A stretch of DNA of 64,000 nucleotides from Megalonaias nervosa (lineage: Eukaryota > Mollusca > Bivalvia > Unionida > Unionidae), in NCBI GenBank assembly GCA_016617855.1, contig JAECUM010003631.1, forward strand, positions 32,930 through 96,929, given 5' to 3'. The position numbers were made by a program, and so were the translations under genes. The notes beneath the pieces were generated by a model. The model was not told where the DNA came from, searched no databases, and worked only from the letters and a program-made list of their open reading frames with translations. Shown piece after piece: positions 49,710-61,471 of the stretch. Each line of letters starts with the position of its first letter. The stretch's first letter is position 1.

Positions 49710-50430
49710 AATTGGGTGAAAATAATTTCCAGAAATTCAAGATAAGACTGTTTCTTCCTTTTAATTCTTTAGTGTTGAAGCCATCTCTGATATTCTTCAG
49801 CTATAACAAGATTTTCACAAAAGCTCCTGTAATAAACATATTGAATGTAAGCTTTGTACCATATTCATTTAGGACAAAGTAGACATCATCCGAAGTCGTT
49901 AGGTAAAATTCTTATGTCATAATGATAATCTAATGGGGGGGAGGAGTGACATTTTTTAAGATGGTCATCATGGCAACCATACTGAATGTATGACTGGAAC
50001 CATTTTCATTTAGTACTTGGTAAAAACTTTGTCATATTGATCATCCATTCAGGAACAGCAGCAACAACAAGATTCTTAAGACAGTCATGGCAGCCATATT
50101 GGATGCATGACTGACACCATTTTCATTTAGGACCAACTAGGTATCTTAAGAAGTCTATAGGTGTAAACCCTACGCTGACATAGCCATCCATTTGAATGGG
50201 AGAAGAAAAAATAATATTTTCAGGATGTGATGTTCTAGATGACTTCTGTGATGGCCATATTGGGTATCAAATTGGCAATATTTTCATTTAAGGCCAAATG
50301 GTCACCATAACTAATCTTTTGGTGAAAACCTCACATCACTCTTTCTGTTCAAGCAGAGTTGTGATAACAAGATTTTTAAAATGACTGCCATGGTGACAAC
50401 CAGTTTGCAAATTTGTAAATTTGTCAGTTG
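49710..50430. repeat. Dispersed repeat with internal about 150-bp units, copy 2
   Basis: AATTTCCAGAAATTCAAGAT, TTCCTTTTAATTCTTTAGTG, then units with GGCAGCCATATTGGATGC and ATTTTCATTTAGGACCAACT. Colinear with 41075-41880. Confidence 0.72.
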
Positions 50431-51900
50431 AAGCATTTAGTGTCATTTGTTATTGACTGTAAACCAGGCTAAAGTGCACGTCTTGAACTGCCATTGTGGT
50501 GCTGAAGTCAAGCCAGTGGTCACGTACAGTGTCTGCCCATATTGCTAGGGGGTAATGAGGTCTTTGTCTGTTAAAATAGCAAGTGAGAATCATTTCCCAA
50601 ATTTGATTGATACTGTTAAAGGCTTATGCTGTTTGTTGCTTTTTTCCCTATGTTACAGTTATTACATCCCACACACCAAGCCATCATCTATTCAGGTTGG
50701 TGCGATCGGCTCACGTTTTGTTTATAGAGTTAATCCCTTTATGTCATCTGTGAATTAAGCAACTGACTTCTGCCTCTGAATAAATTATTCTGTTTCTGGA
50801 TGAGATAACTGTTTCTTTTCATTTCATTCATTGGTAGATATACAATGTACACATATAGATTTTTCAAAATTTCCCAAAACCTGGTCATAACCATCATTAT
50901 GGTAGAGATTAAAACTGAGTACTGATAATGTTAACATCTAGCACCTTACTAACAATGGTAGAACCTCAAACTAAAAAGAGACAACTGTTAACATTTGAGA
51001 AAATAATTATTGTAACTGTGAAGGAAGCGAAAAAGAGGAGACTACTCACAAAATAGTGGTTTAAACATCGGTAAAACAAATTTAGGGTGTTATAAAGGAC
51101 AAGGAATAAATCAGAAACATTTCATATGCTAATACATGTATGTGTGATCTTCAAATTTAAAATGCGATTCATGTTTAATGATAGAAATATATTTATGGCT
51201 ATATAATTTTTTTTCTTCAGATTAATGCATACAATATTTTGACAAGAACTATTAATAAAGAATCGAATATATAATATGTACAGTGATTGGGGTTGATTTT
51301 CTTTAAATAGTGCTAAAATCAGATTTTGGAAACTGTACAAACCTGTTATGAGTGGCCACTAGTCTTGTGAGACTATTTTTTGTTGGCTGGACAGGTGGTC
51401 TGAGACTCTCAAAGACATGTTTTACTGAAGTGTAGTGTATTAATATTAGAACTTCTTAAAGTAGTATTATTTTAATTCAAACTGGGATAGATTACAAAAG
51501 TTATCCTGCAGGTAATTACTACACCATGCTGTAGGGGTTTATCACTGAACATGTACATGAAGTCTGACAGTGGATAAGAGGGACATTATTGTCACAAGTA
51601 TACTATACAACAAGTCTTCTTTGTATCCATAGTTCAGAAGGAATTTAGTTATAACCTGGCTTGGTAGAATTGTACACTGAGCTGACCCTTAGATCATTCT
51701 GACCAACAACAACTGTATCCTAGCTCCTTAATCCTATAGGTAGCATATTGTCACCAGTGATAGCTGCATGTACCTTTAGGGGGGTCATACAGCTAGTTAT
51801 CTCTTATGAAAAGAACTGCCTCACTCTGGATAGCCATTGGTTAGGAAAACTAATTTTTAAAGAATAAAAAATGAATACATGTACTGAATTACTATAATAC
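50431..51900. other. Intronic sequence, nothing recognised
   Basis: No gene or repeat signal that I can support. Confidence 0.5.
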
Positions 51901-52539
51901 AACTGAATACAGGATTCAGAATAAGAAAGTATGTTGTTATAATGCTCGTAAAAAAAAAGCATATCCATGTCGAGGCCTTCCATTAGATTTCAAGTTGGTG
52001 GGTGAGTTGCTAAAGTAGGCAAGGGGTTAGGGGGACTCCCCCCCTCCCCGAGGATAATATTTTTAAAAAAGTAGCTTAGTGTAAAGTAAAAGTAGCCAGG
52101 TAAATAACCTGGCTCCTGTCTGATAATGAAGACTCTGCATGTAGTTGTAATGCTCTACATGAAAACGGTTATAATGCTCTGTAAGAAAGCATATACATGT
52201 ACTTATAATGCTCTGTAAGAAAGCATATACATGTATAGTATTCACATACTCTCATATTTGTTTGTGCACTGCTACATATTTTAAAAATGAAAAGCATAAA
52301 GGATATAAAAAAATGTACAAAACTTATCATTATTTTTTATTTTTAACCTGACTCACTTCACACAGTCAACTTATTGATGCTTCAAAGCAAATGAAAGCTC
52401 TCAATGTAAACAAGCAGACAGACTGCTCACTGTCCTTTTCAGGTTTCTAGAACAGTCCATATCAGTAAAAACTGTGTTGTCTGCATCCAGTATTTGCAAT
52501 GCCCAGTTTTAGTACAGTATTTAAAAAAAGTTGAACATA

Positions 52540-52870
52540 AAAAAGGGAGGAACTGTTGCATATATGTATTCAAAGAGATGTAACTACAAAATTTATGGAA
52601 TTATTGAGATAATCAAAGTGAACTACATCACAGCTGTTGCTTGAAATATTGACTTGCCCATATAAATATGTGACCGTATTACTTAAGAAACTCCTATTTG
52701 ATTTGTAACACCAACAAGATCAGTGTCTGGGACCCCCTGGTGACAATCAACTTAGAATTTATAAATCAATGAATTAAATGACTAAGTTTTGTGCCTTTTT
52801 TATATCCCTGATGCCTTTGTTTTTAAAATTGGTAGAGTACAAACGTGAGGGTTTGCAAATACTACAGTTA
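52540..52870 (+). repeat. Dispersed repeat, copy 1 (partner at 63420)
   Basis: GATGTAACT, AAATTTA, AACTCCT, GGGAC-CC, TATAAAT-AA-GAA, AAATGACTAAGTTTTGTGC and AAATTGGT occur in the same order as at 63420-63770. Nature unknown. Confidence 0.6.
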
Positions 52871-52924
52871 TAATGTTCTGTAAGAATGCATATACATGTA
52901 GTTATAAGGCTCGGTAAGGAAAGA

Positions 52925-53242
52925 GACCACTCCGGTGGCATAAGTGGTTAGAGCTTCTGCCTCAGATGCAGGATGTCGCAGGTCCAAACCCCCACTGAGT
53001 CATACCAAAGACTTTGAAAAAGATACTAGCAGTTGCCTCACTTGGTGCTCAACATTATGAGGATAGTGTTAGGACTGGTGAGGCTGGTGTCAGGATAATG
53101 TGACTGGGCAGAACATGATGCTACATGTCTATGGCATGATGCTCCATTGCTAGACATTACTGTAAAACTGCCACACTGCAGATATCACAGTGATATGACT
53201 CGAACTGTTAAAGCTACCTAAAAAATCCAAAACACACACACT
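52925..53242 (+). mobile_element. tRNA-derived SINE, family A, full length
   Basis: Head GGTGGCATAAGTGGTTAGAGC (A box) and CAGGTCCAAACCCC (degraded B box). The family A body and a CACACACAC end follow. Flanks GTAAGGAAAGA (52914-52924) and GTAAGAAAAGA (53243-53253) form a probable 11-bp target duplication with one mismatch, inside minisatellite sequence. Confidence 0.87.
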
Positions 53243-53390
53243 GTAAGAAAAGATAGTTATACCAGTAGTGTTCAGTTTAGAAAGCATATAGTTACAAGCT
53301 CAGAAGGAAAACATAGTTATAATGCTCTGAAAGAAAGGATATATTTATAACACACAGTAAGAAAGCATGAACATGTTGTTATAATGCATG

Positions 53391-53628
53391 CTTGTTGTGT
53401 GTTAAATGCCATTTTTCAGTACATGATAGGCTATAAATGGTGGGCAGTATATCTGATGAAAAACCCAGGAAAAAGCCTGGAAGAACCACTGACCCATAGG
53501 AAGCTACATGCAAGCTTTCTAGCATGCCCACGATGGCTGAGTCCAAGACTCTAAGTCACATTTACAAAGGTGAGATGTCAGTGATCAGTAAAGGCAATTG
53601 TAAAATCACTCAGCCACAGGGGGCCCTC
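53391..53628 (-). mobile_element. tRNA-derived SINE, family C, diverged
   Basis: TTAAATGCCATTTTTCAG, AGCCTGGAAGAACCACTGACCC and AGGAAGCTACATGCAAGC belong to the family C body read in reverse. The tRNA head lies at the right (CACTCAGCCACAGGGGGCCC). Head boxes are eroded. Confidence 0.75.
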
Positions 53629-53764
53629 ATTATGTTTGGCAGGGAAGCACATAATTACAGTGCTCATTAGGAAAGTATTTATCAATGCTCTCAAACATTA
53701 AAATTTCACATGTTGCTTGAGTATAAGCTTTTTTTAAAAATGTAAATTAAAGCCACCTTTTTGT

Positions 53765-54254
53765 CATCTTCGCTAGCCAAGGTTCTGATATGATAACCCT
53801 ACCTACGTCTTGGCGGATCAAACAGATATACTGGTGCTTTGTCCTAGCGACATTTATTGGATTTCATGAGTTGCATCCATCAGTATGTAATGCCATCTAA
53901 CCAACAGTGTTGTAAATCGGCCAAAAATGGTGGAGGCGACTGTCCTAAAATAATGACTTTGTAAGTTTAACATCGATGACTGTGTACCAGGGGGAAGCCA
54001 TTACAGGTGTATTTGAGTGAAAGGTATTTGTGCAAACACGGATCCGCAGTGGAGAATTGCTTATTTATCAATCCATTCAAGCTGTATGCTCCTCTTATCT
54101 TAATCATGAAGGAACAGTGTTCAAAATTGAACAATGTAATTTTGATTGGCCACTGCATCCAGTGAAATTCACAGACTCAAAGCACAGAAATATCTGCTCA
54201 ATATGCCAAGGTGTAGATAGGGTTATTATATTGGAAACTTGGCTAGCGAAGATG
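53765..54254. mobile_element. Long-TIR non-autonomous DNA transposon, MULE-like, copy 2 (490 bp)
   Basis: Starts CATCTTCGCTAGCCAAGGTT and ends ACTTGGCTAGCGAAGATG; internally similar to 24631-25121 along its length. Flanks CCTTTTTGT (53756-53764) and CCTTTATGT (54255-54263) give a 9-bp duplication with one mismatch, independently supporting the size seen for copy 1. Confidence 0.85.
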
Positions 54255-54263
54255 CCTTTATGT

Positions 54264-55550
54264 AGGTGACTGATGTTTTAAATGTACCTAGATCATATAA
54301 GAATAATAATAATACATGGTTGACTGTATACAAAACATCCGCCACAGCACTCAGAAAAGATTTTGAACCTTGAGCTAAAAGCTTGTTCTTCATGACCCAA
54401 CAAATCCCACTGTTGCCAGCTATGGGCAATAATCCACTATGCTCCATTGCCCAGGCTGAGATTTCGTCAGGTTTTTTTTAATGAGTATGTATAAACAAAA
54501 ATACATCATCAACACAATGTAATAATCTCTTACACATCAATGAAAGTTCCTGTTTTATTGATTAATGAATGACTGTGCTTGGAAGAGAAACCATAACTCA
54601 TTCAAACTGCATGAAAGGTCATGTGTGGTCAAAATGGCAAGAAAAGTTTATTTGTGCTGGGAACTATTTAAATATGAACCAATTCTGACACATGGAAATT
54701 CCATCCAGGGCATTTTTATGATGCAAGTTAATTTGGTCTGTCGCATCAGTCTTAAGTACCCTTCATTCATTTATGGCATAATTTCATACTTAATGCACGA
54801 TGTCTATAACAAACTGGATCGTATGACCAGTGCTCAACTAGACTACTGTTTACACCTTATTTGCCAATTATCAATATTAACTGGGCTGAGCTAACATGTC
54901 ACTGATGTCATTCTTAGGTGGGCATAACTCAAAGTAAGCTTGTTTTGAGATTATCTGTGACCTATATGACAGAGGAAGATGCAATCAATTATGATTTTAC
55001 TGGATAACTTCTGATCAAATATCTGCATTTGTTTGACTGCCCATCAACATACATGTGATTCTACCTCCAACGAGACAAAAATACCCTTCTAAAGGTTGTC
55101 TACCATAATACCATTTTACAGTTGAAATCTACCCTACAGCTTTGAAAATTAAATACTATTTATTGTTATTACTTTTAAGACCAAAAAAAAGCATATTGGT
55201 GCACTCAGTCCCCATATTACAAGAATCAGTGGGAACCAGTCTGCTAGGGAATGGAAATCTTATACTGGAGCAATGATGTATGGGTTAATAATCAGATTCT
55301 GAAAGTCAAGTGTACACAAAAAGATGTTAACTGATTATCTTACTGTTGCAATCTCAAGAGTTTAAGGCCATATGCAGTCTGTATTATGAGGGTGTTATAA
55401 GTAACAAAGAGATCAAAGATTGTAATGGCTTTCAAGGTTTTTTAAAAATAAAAATCAGCTACCTTTTGTGAATGTATGATAAAATAAGGAGAGATCAACC
55501 AAAAATGATTTGAGCAGAAATACCTGAATAGTTTGTTTTTTTTTAATTTT
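54264..55550. other. Intronic sequence, nothing recognised
   Basis: A 109-codon open frame at 54565-54894 (plus) has no family resemblance and no splice context. Confidence 0.45.
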
Positions 55551-55579
55551 TCTTGGTTCTTTAATTGTTATTTCATTGT

Positions 55580-56530
55580 TCAAGATGTTTTAGAGGAATA
55601 TTTAAGAGCAAATCATATACGCTTTAGTTCAATTCATGTCAAAATGCCAAAATATAAGCTTTCTTCCAATGCTAAAAAGAAACAACAAAAAACACTGGCT
55701 AATAAATATGAAACTCAGGATTACATCTCATGTCCAACTCTGAAACTTTCTCCTCTTGATGAACTTGGATAGGAGGAATACAGTCAGAAACCTAAACACT
55801 CAGCCATAGGAAAACTGAAGTCAGCAACCTTTAAAACCCAGCCACAGGAAAACTGACATTGAACTTTCCTGCAGACGAAGTTTTGTTATTGCCACATTCT
55901 ACTCACAGAGAAGACATTCTCCATTCTTTGCAAAAAATAACTAATTCATGGGGAAATCTGGACCAGAAAACTACAGACAGAATGTTAAGTGTGAAACTAA
56001 GAATCGCAATTAATGTCGTCAGTGTTCACCAGAATCACAATTAATGTCATCAGTGTTCACCAGTTAGTGATCTTGTGAAAAAACTAAAACTGCTAGTGGA
56101 CTTTGCACCAGAGATAGACAACTCTTTATTTTCATTAACATACTCATACTAATCACAATTGCTCCAAGAAGTACATCTTTTCTTTCTCCATCTCAGAAAT
56201 AACCTGCCAGTGATGATCATTCTGACCCTCAGAATCAAAAGAAACAGAAAATTAGTAACAATTCTGAAGAGAAAGAGAATAAATCTCCCAAAGTTGTCAA
56301 GAAATCATTAGCATCAATTTGTTTCAACAATAAGGAACAATCCAAGCTATCAGCTCATGACTCAAATTACTCTTCTAATTTCAGTTGTGACTCTCAAGAT
56401 TTTAATACTGACGCTGGAGATTTGGTGTCAAGGGTCAAATGGCTCTTCAGAACCCTAAGTTTACGCATATTCATCAGAAACAAGGATATCTCCTCATGGC
56501 TGATACAACGGCAAAGCTGATTATCAACCA
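55580..56530 (+). pseudogene. Possible decayed coding region of unknown origin
   Basis: Plus-strand translation shows protein-like runs separated by stops and frame changes: MPKYKLSSNAKKKQQKTL near 55643, EDILHSLQKITNSW near 55911, VSDLVKKLKLLVDFAPEI near 56065 and a serine/lysine-rich stretch near 56230-56400. Composition is more codon-like than the surrounding intron. A tandem piece (CAGTGTTCACCAGA/T) interrupts it at 56020-56063. I do not recognise the family; a dead transposon gene or retrocopy is possible, as is chance. Confidence 0.3.
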
Positions 56531-57180
56531 TGGCTACTTATGATGAACAAACACTTACACAAAGAAAAATACATGTATGTGACATCCACATATTGCAGCA
56601 TGTTCAGTAGAGAATATTTATTACTGGGTAGCGATGATAAAATTGTCCCAATGTTTTCCTGAAGAAAGTATATGGGGAATTGTAAAACCCTTTATCTGCA
56701 TGCATATACATCTGTCCATCATACATGTACTACATGTCTGTCAATCAACATAAATGTGTGTATTAACACTGATCGTCATAAATGTCATCCATTTGTCAAT
56801 ATTCAAGAGGAACGTTACTTTAACTATCTGAAGTGAACCCAAAGGTAACATTTGCAAGATTTCAACACGATCATATCTCCACTTTCTAAAAGAAAATGCT
56901 GTATGTACTGTGTGCAAGCATGAAGGAAATAGAGGGTACATGTGTGTTCAATCTGATTAAAATCCGATCTCCACTGTCCAATGTGAAAATCTGACAGCAA
57001 CAGTTCAGGTGTCATGTTCTGGTGACCTTTGAATTAACCAATGTAAATGCAGGTTTCAGAAATCTGAAAGTGAAACAAATGGTTCAGCACACATTGATAA
57101 TCTTTTGCTATGCTGCTGAGAGTCCCAAACGTTAAGATATAAGACTTCATCTGAGTGGCTGATAAAATTAGTTTTTGTAC
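56531..57180. other. Intronic sequence, nothing recognised
   Basis: No supported signal. Confidence 0.45.
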
Positions 57181-57416
57181 TTGTTGTAGGGTTTAAAGCC
57201 ATTTTTCAGCACATGATAGGCTATACATGGCAGCAAGTATAAATAGTGGAGGAAGAATCCAGGAAAACCCTGGAAAGAACTACTGACCCATGAGAAGCTA
57301 GTGGCAAGCTTTCTCCATACCCATACTGGCCGAACCTGAGACTCGAACCCATGCAGACAGAAGTGAGATGGTAGTGATCCGTAACAGTGAGTGGTTTAGA
57401 CCACTCGAGGCCCCCG
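57181..57416 (-). mobile_element. tRNA-derived SINE, family C
   Basis: TTGTTGTAGGGTTTAAAGCC start (3' end of the SINE), body, then the head with GAGACTCGAACCC (B box on minus: GGGTTCGAGTCTC) and GTGGTTTAGACCACTCGAGG (A box region). Confidence 0.87.
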
Positions 57417-58461
57417 ATAAAATCAGTGTTTATGGTAATAACATAGGTCACCAAAACATGACCCCTAATTTGTTGCTGTCAGGTCTTCACATAAGATTTT
57501 GGAGATCTGATTTCAATCAGATTTTGTGAGTTATATTTTTGGTTTTTGGAATAGTATATCTGGACCATGGTCCTATATTTAAGGAGTCTGAGAAAGGAGG
57601 TAAGGCAGGTAGCAAATACTGAATAATTTTAAAATCTAACCATATTGCATCAAACAAAATGAGTCACAATTAACTTCAACAAGTCATTTGATACTACACA
57701 TAAAAGCATCTCCTATGTTCCAGTCCATGTTTACGATAATTATTTTCATTACCTGATCAAACATTTGGCAACCAAAACATGTTTTAATGTTACATATAGA
57801 TCTTAGGGATGAAATGGTTATTACATTACTTAACCAGTTACCCATAACACATCAATCAAACTGTAACCAGCTGATCAGTCAAAAACACCTCTATCACAGA
57901 GCGTGAACTCTCAAGAAATACAGCATAATCAAAGCTAATCTAGTGAAACTTGCATGTTATACTTGCTGACACAAAGATATTTCCCACTTGTTTTTGCATG
58001 AGGTCTAGGTATACATTCCACCTTTGATTATTTAGTCATATATTCCAACATTTCTTGCAGTAATTAGTACCAATCAGGGCAACTGTCAGGATCACTCAAA
58101 CACAGTGTAGAACTTGTGAATCACTAGAGTTAAACTGACTTAAATGCAGATCGGTAAGATGCCTGAACTGTCAAAGGAAGAAGACAGGGTTTGTGTGTTT
58201 ATAATGACATTAATGCATCTATGTGTGTACATGTTTGCATAAAATGTGTAACTTTACCTTTAGATGGTACCATACAGGCGCCATAAAATACTACACACTA
58301 CTGCATACAGTTTGAGTGAAGACAATGTTAAAATTATTCTGTATCATACACACTTTATCTTAGAATTGCATCTCCATGGTACATGTACAGCATTTGGCTG
58401 CACCTGGTATCGGTGTTACATGTTTTAATTCGTGTTTAAAGCATGTTTCTGAAGAAACTGT

Positions 58462-58703
58462 TGTTGTTGTTGCAGGGTTTAACGTCATTTTTTCAGCACA
58501 AGATAGGTTATACATGACGGCCAGTATAACTGGTGCAGGAAGAACCCTGGGAAGAACCACCAACCCACAAGAAGCTACTGGCAAGCTTTCTCACATACCC
58601 ACGTTAGCCCAGCCTGAGACTCTAACCCACGCAGACAGCAGTGAGATGGCAGTGATCCAGAATGGTGAGTGCTTTAGACCACTTGGCCACTAAGGGGCCC
58701 CTT
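58462..58703 (-). mobile_element. tRNA-derived SINE, family C, with perfect 12-bp target duplication
   Basis: TTGTTGTTGTTGCAGGGTTT end, conserved body, and head with TGAGACTCTAACCC and TTTAGACCACTTGGCCACTA. TGAAGAAACTGT flanks both sides (58450-58461, 58704-58715), setting the exact boundaries and indicating a fairly recent insertion. Confidence 0.93.
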
Positions 58704-59387
58704 TGAAGAAACTGTCAATGGTCATCCTGGTATACTGTTATAGACCCATGAGATTAATTTTAGGAAAAATGGTAAATATTAAATGCATAAAAATTTACGG
58801 AACTCCCATCATTAATATCTCCAGATAAACTTTAAAAGGTACCTGGTACATGTAACTACCCATTCCAGTTCAATTATCTGATTATTTCCACATCACTGCT
58901 TAAGAGGAATATTAAAGTCCATTTTGGGGGTGAGTTTCCTAGGACTAAACATTACAGAGAAAATAAAAACTAAGTCATCTGAATCCAATAATCTGCAATT
59001 TCTAATGTGCATGTCAATGTGGTCATACAAGCACATACATTTACTCAAATTAAATTAAATATAAACTGTTGTTCCAAAATTTAATACTAAAATAGTTTAA
59101 CCATGGTCTATTCAATCCTGATTGTTGAATGTTCTGCTGATTAAATGTCATCAAGAAACTTGCAGACAAAAATGTTTGATCGCTATGGACTTTTACAATG
59201 ATAGCCATGTACTAACGTGGGTCAAGAAAAGAAGATAGAGTATATGATAACAAATAACAGGGTATCATGAATTTGTCTGCAACATGCACTACTTTAATTG
59301 TGACACTGTAACATGAAACATTCAATCCAGTTTCTACTGACTCACTCCTTAAAGATGACCTCTTCCAAAAAAACCACGTAATTTAAC

Positions 59388-60831
59388 CAGGAGTCACGCT
59401 ACCAGGCGAAGTGGGTGACTAAGTCGCCTAAAAAATGTAAACATCGTCTTCTGTTAGGAAAGCGAAAACAAATTCACCCTGTGATTTTTTTTTTCGAAGT
59501 ACATTGACTGACCATACTTCTTGAGATACCCCCTTGCCTTAGCCAAGTTAGTTCTAGTGTTTTGTTGTAGCGAAATGTATTCATCAAGCCATGAGTAGCT
59601 AGGCCTAGTTTTGATATCAATTAAGCTGACAAACAAACTTTTGCACATTCACGGGCATGTGTTTTGATAGTTGAATGACCATTAACCCTTTCCCAGGTTA
59701 GTTAGCAACAATCACTGCCCAATTTCCACATGCTATCCTTTCATAAGAAAAACATATAAACATGTGTTTCAAAACTTTAACAACAGTATCTAAACAGCAT
59801 TTTGTATTTTAAGAAAAGAATCAGTGATCTGGCTATTTTAACTGCCTCTTGTACACCATTTCATCATAATATTAGTTTGAAACTGTACGTGAACTTGTAA
59901 CGGGAAAATACATCACTGTGTGTGGGAAGTACCAGTTTATCTGATTATCTGTTTTCATAAATCACCGTGCAGATATATTCAGAAAAATTTACAATTCATA
60001 GAAAGCAAAGCCTAGGTATTATGTTATTTAAGATTTAACTTTAAAATGCAATCACATAAGTCAGAAATATATGGGACAATGCTATGTTGTGGAATTCGGG
60101 AGAGGCTCTGTAAGGTCAAAGTTGTTATCTGACTTGACATGTCTTTGTGAAAATACAGAAAAAAGCAGCGAAGCAGATACTAATTATCCAATGCCTAAAA
60201 TTACTACAAGTACGTAGACAAATAAATCATAAATTTGCAATCCTATCAATGGACTGTAGAAATTAAGTGATATAAAGTGTGTGGTAACATTACGAAAACC
60301 CCTCCTTCTAAAAATAGATGCACTCACGTGTCTGTTTTGATTCAGTTGGAAAGAAGAGTTTAGTTCATATACTGACTATAAATGAGTCATCTGTAATTTC
60401 ATGTATTTTAGTATGTTATGCATGAATAGTTATGGTAATATTTTATCTGCAAAAAAAGAAATTAGGGCGAACAGCATGATCTGCAGACACGTGCATTTGC
60501 CCTCATGAACATGGTACATGGGCTATTTCAAATGCTTTTAGAAATCTTTCAAAGTGCCATTGTTGTGAACTTTTAAAAAGTATTAAAAACAACATAGATT
60601 AAGGGTAGTTGATTAAGCATTTAAACTAACTTGCAATAACAATAATGTAATCTGGTTACTCAGTTAAAATTTGTTACCATGTGGTTTCTGTTATTCTCTT
60701 TTAAAGCCATATGGCCAAAATGACTCAGAAAATTTTCTACTTGAAAATAAAGTATTGCTTAAATCCAATGTTAAATGCAAATCTGAATAATGGCAAATAG
60801 AGGGCATCATTCAAATAAGAGAAACACACAT

Positions 60832-60884
<53 letters not shown>

Positions 60885-60987
60885 CATTTCTTGCTTTGCA
60901 TCCACTTCATCCTGTAGAGCTCTCACTTCTCCCTGTTCTGTCCAAAAGGAGAAGTCTCCCTAAAATTCAAGTCTAGCTTGATCCCTG
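59388..60987. mobile_element. DNA transposon, TIR CAGGGGTCA-GCTA, copy 2 (empty of nested element)
   Basis: Starts CAGGAGTCACGCTACCAGG and ends CTAGCTTGATCCCTG. Colinear with 42406-45241 but holds a single TGCTATGT at 60080-60087 where the other copy has the foldback insert. A (TA)n tract lies at 60835-60882, where copy 1 has (CA)n. Confidence 0.82.
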
Positions 60988-61009
60988 TTCATGACGACTC
61001 TGCTTTATG

Positions 61010-61215
61010 TTTTTCTCAGGGCAAATAATAGCTAATTTGGTCCAAAGCAATTGAGCCCAAACTTGGACCAAAAAAAAGACCACTGAGGACATCCTGCAAG
61101 ATAATATGGACCAACCTGAAAGACAATTCAACCCAACTTAACAAGGCAACTGTGACAATAGTTTTAACAAGTTCTTTTTCTTTCTCAACAGCAAATAAAG
61201 CTGATACTCTGAACA

Positions 61216-61222
<7 letters not shown>
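61010..61222 (-). repeat. Dispersed repeat attached to (TA)n, copy 1
   Basis: Reverse complement reads (AT)n then CTTGTTCAGAGTATCAGC, ACTATTGTCACAGTTG, TTGTTAAGTTGGGTTGAATT. These match 63134-63215 in the same order and with the same adjacent TA tract. Confidence 0.65.
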
Positions 61223-61279
<57 letters not shown>

Positions 61280-61290
61280 ATATATATATA
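61220..61290. repeat. (TA)n microsatellite with GATATA interruptions
   Basis: TA tract, then three GATATA units, then TA. Confidence 0.95.
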
Positions 61291-61421
61291 AGTTAAATAG
61301 GAACAAAATTTTTTTGACAATTTTAGAAGGTTGTAAAATAGAATAGGTTTTAGAAAAAAATGAACAAATTCAAACAAACTAGCTTGATATTCTTTTAAAA
61401 ACATTATTAATACTCTGTAAC

Positions 61422-61425
<4 letters not shown>

Positions 61426-61470
<45 letters not shown>
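61426..61470. repeat. (TA)n microsatellite
   Basis: Uninterrupted TA tract. Confidence 0.95.

Positions 61471-61471
<1 letters not shown>

Larger units (their letters stand above)
51930..53700. repeat. About 37-bp minisatellite broken up by SINE insertions and other sequence
   Basis: GTTATAATGCTCTGTAAGAAAGCATATACATGTA-type units occur at 51930-51970, 52135-52240, 52862-52920, 53243-53395 and faintly at 53640-53700. SINEs at 52925-53242 and 53391-53628 interrupt them. Confidence 0.65.

Noticed and set aside
61016..61404. YIYIYI-rich membrane-like proteins
   Set aside because: Translations of TA microsatellites.
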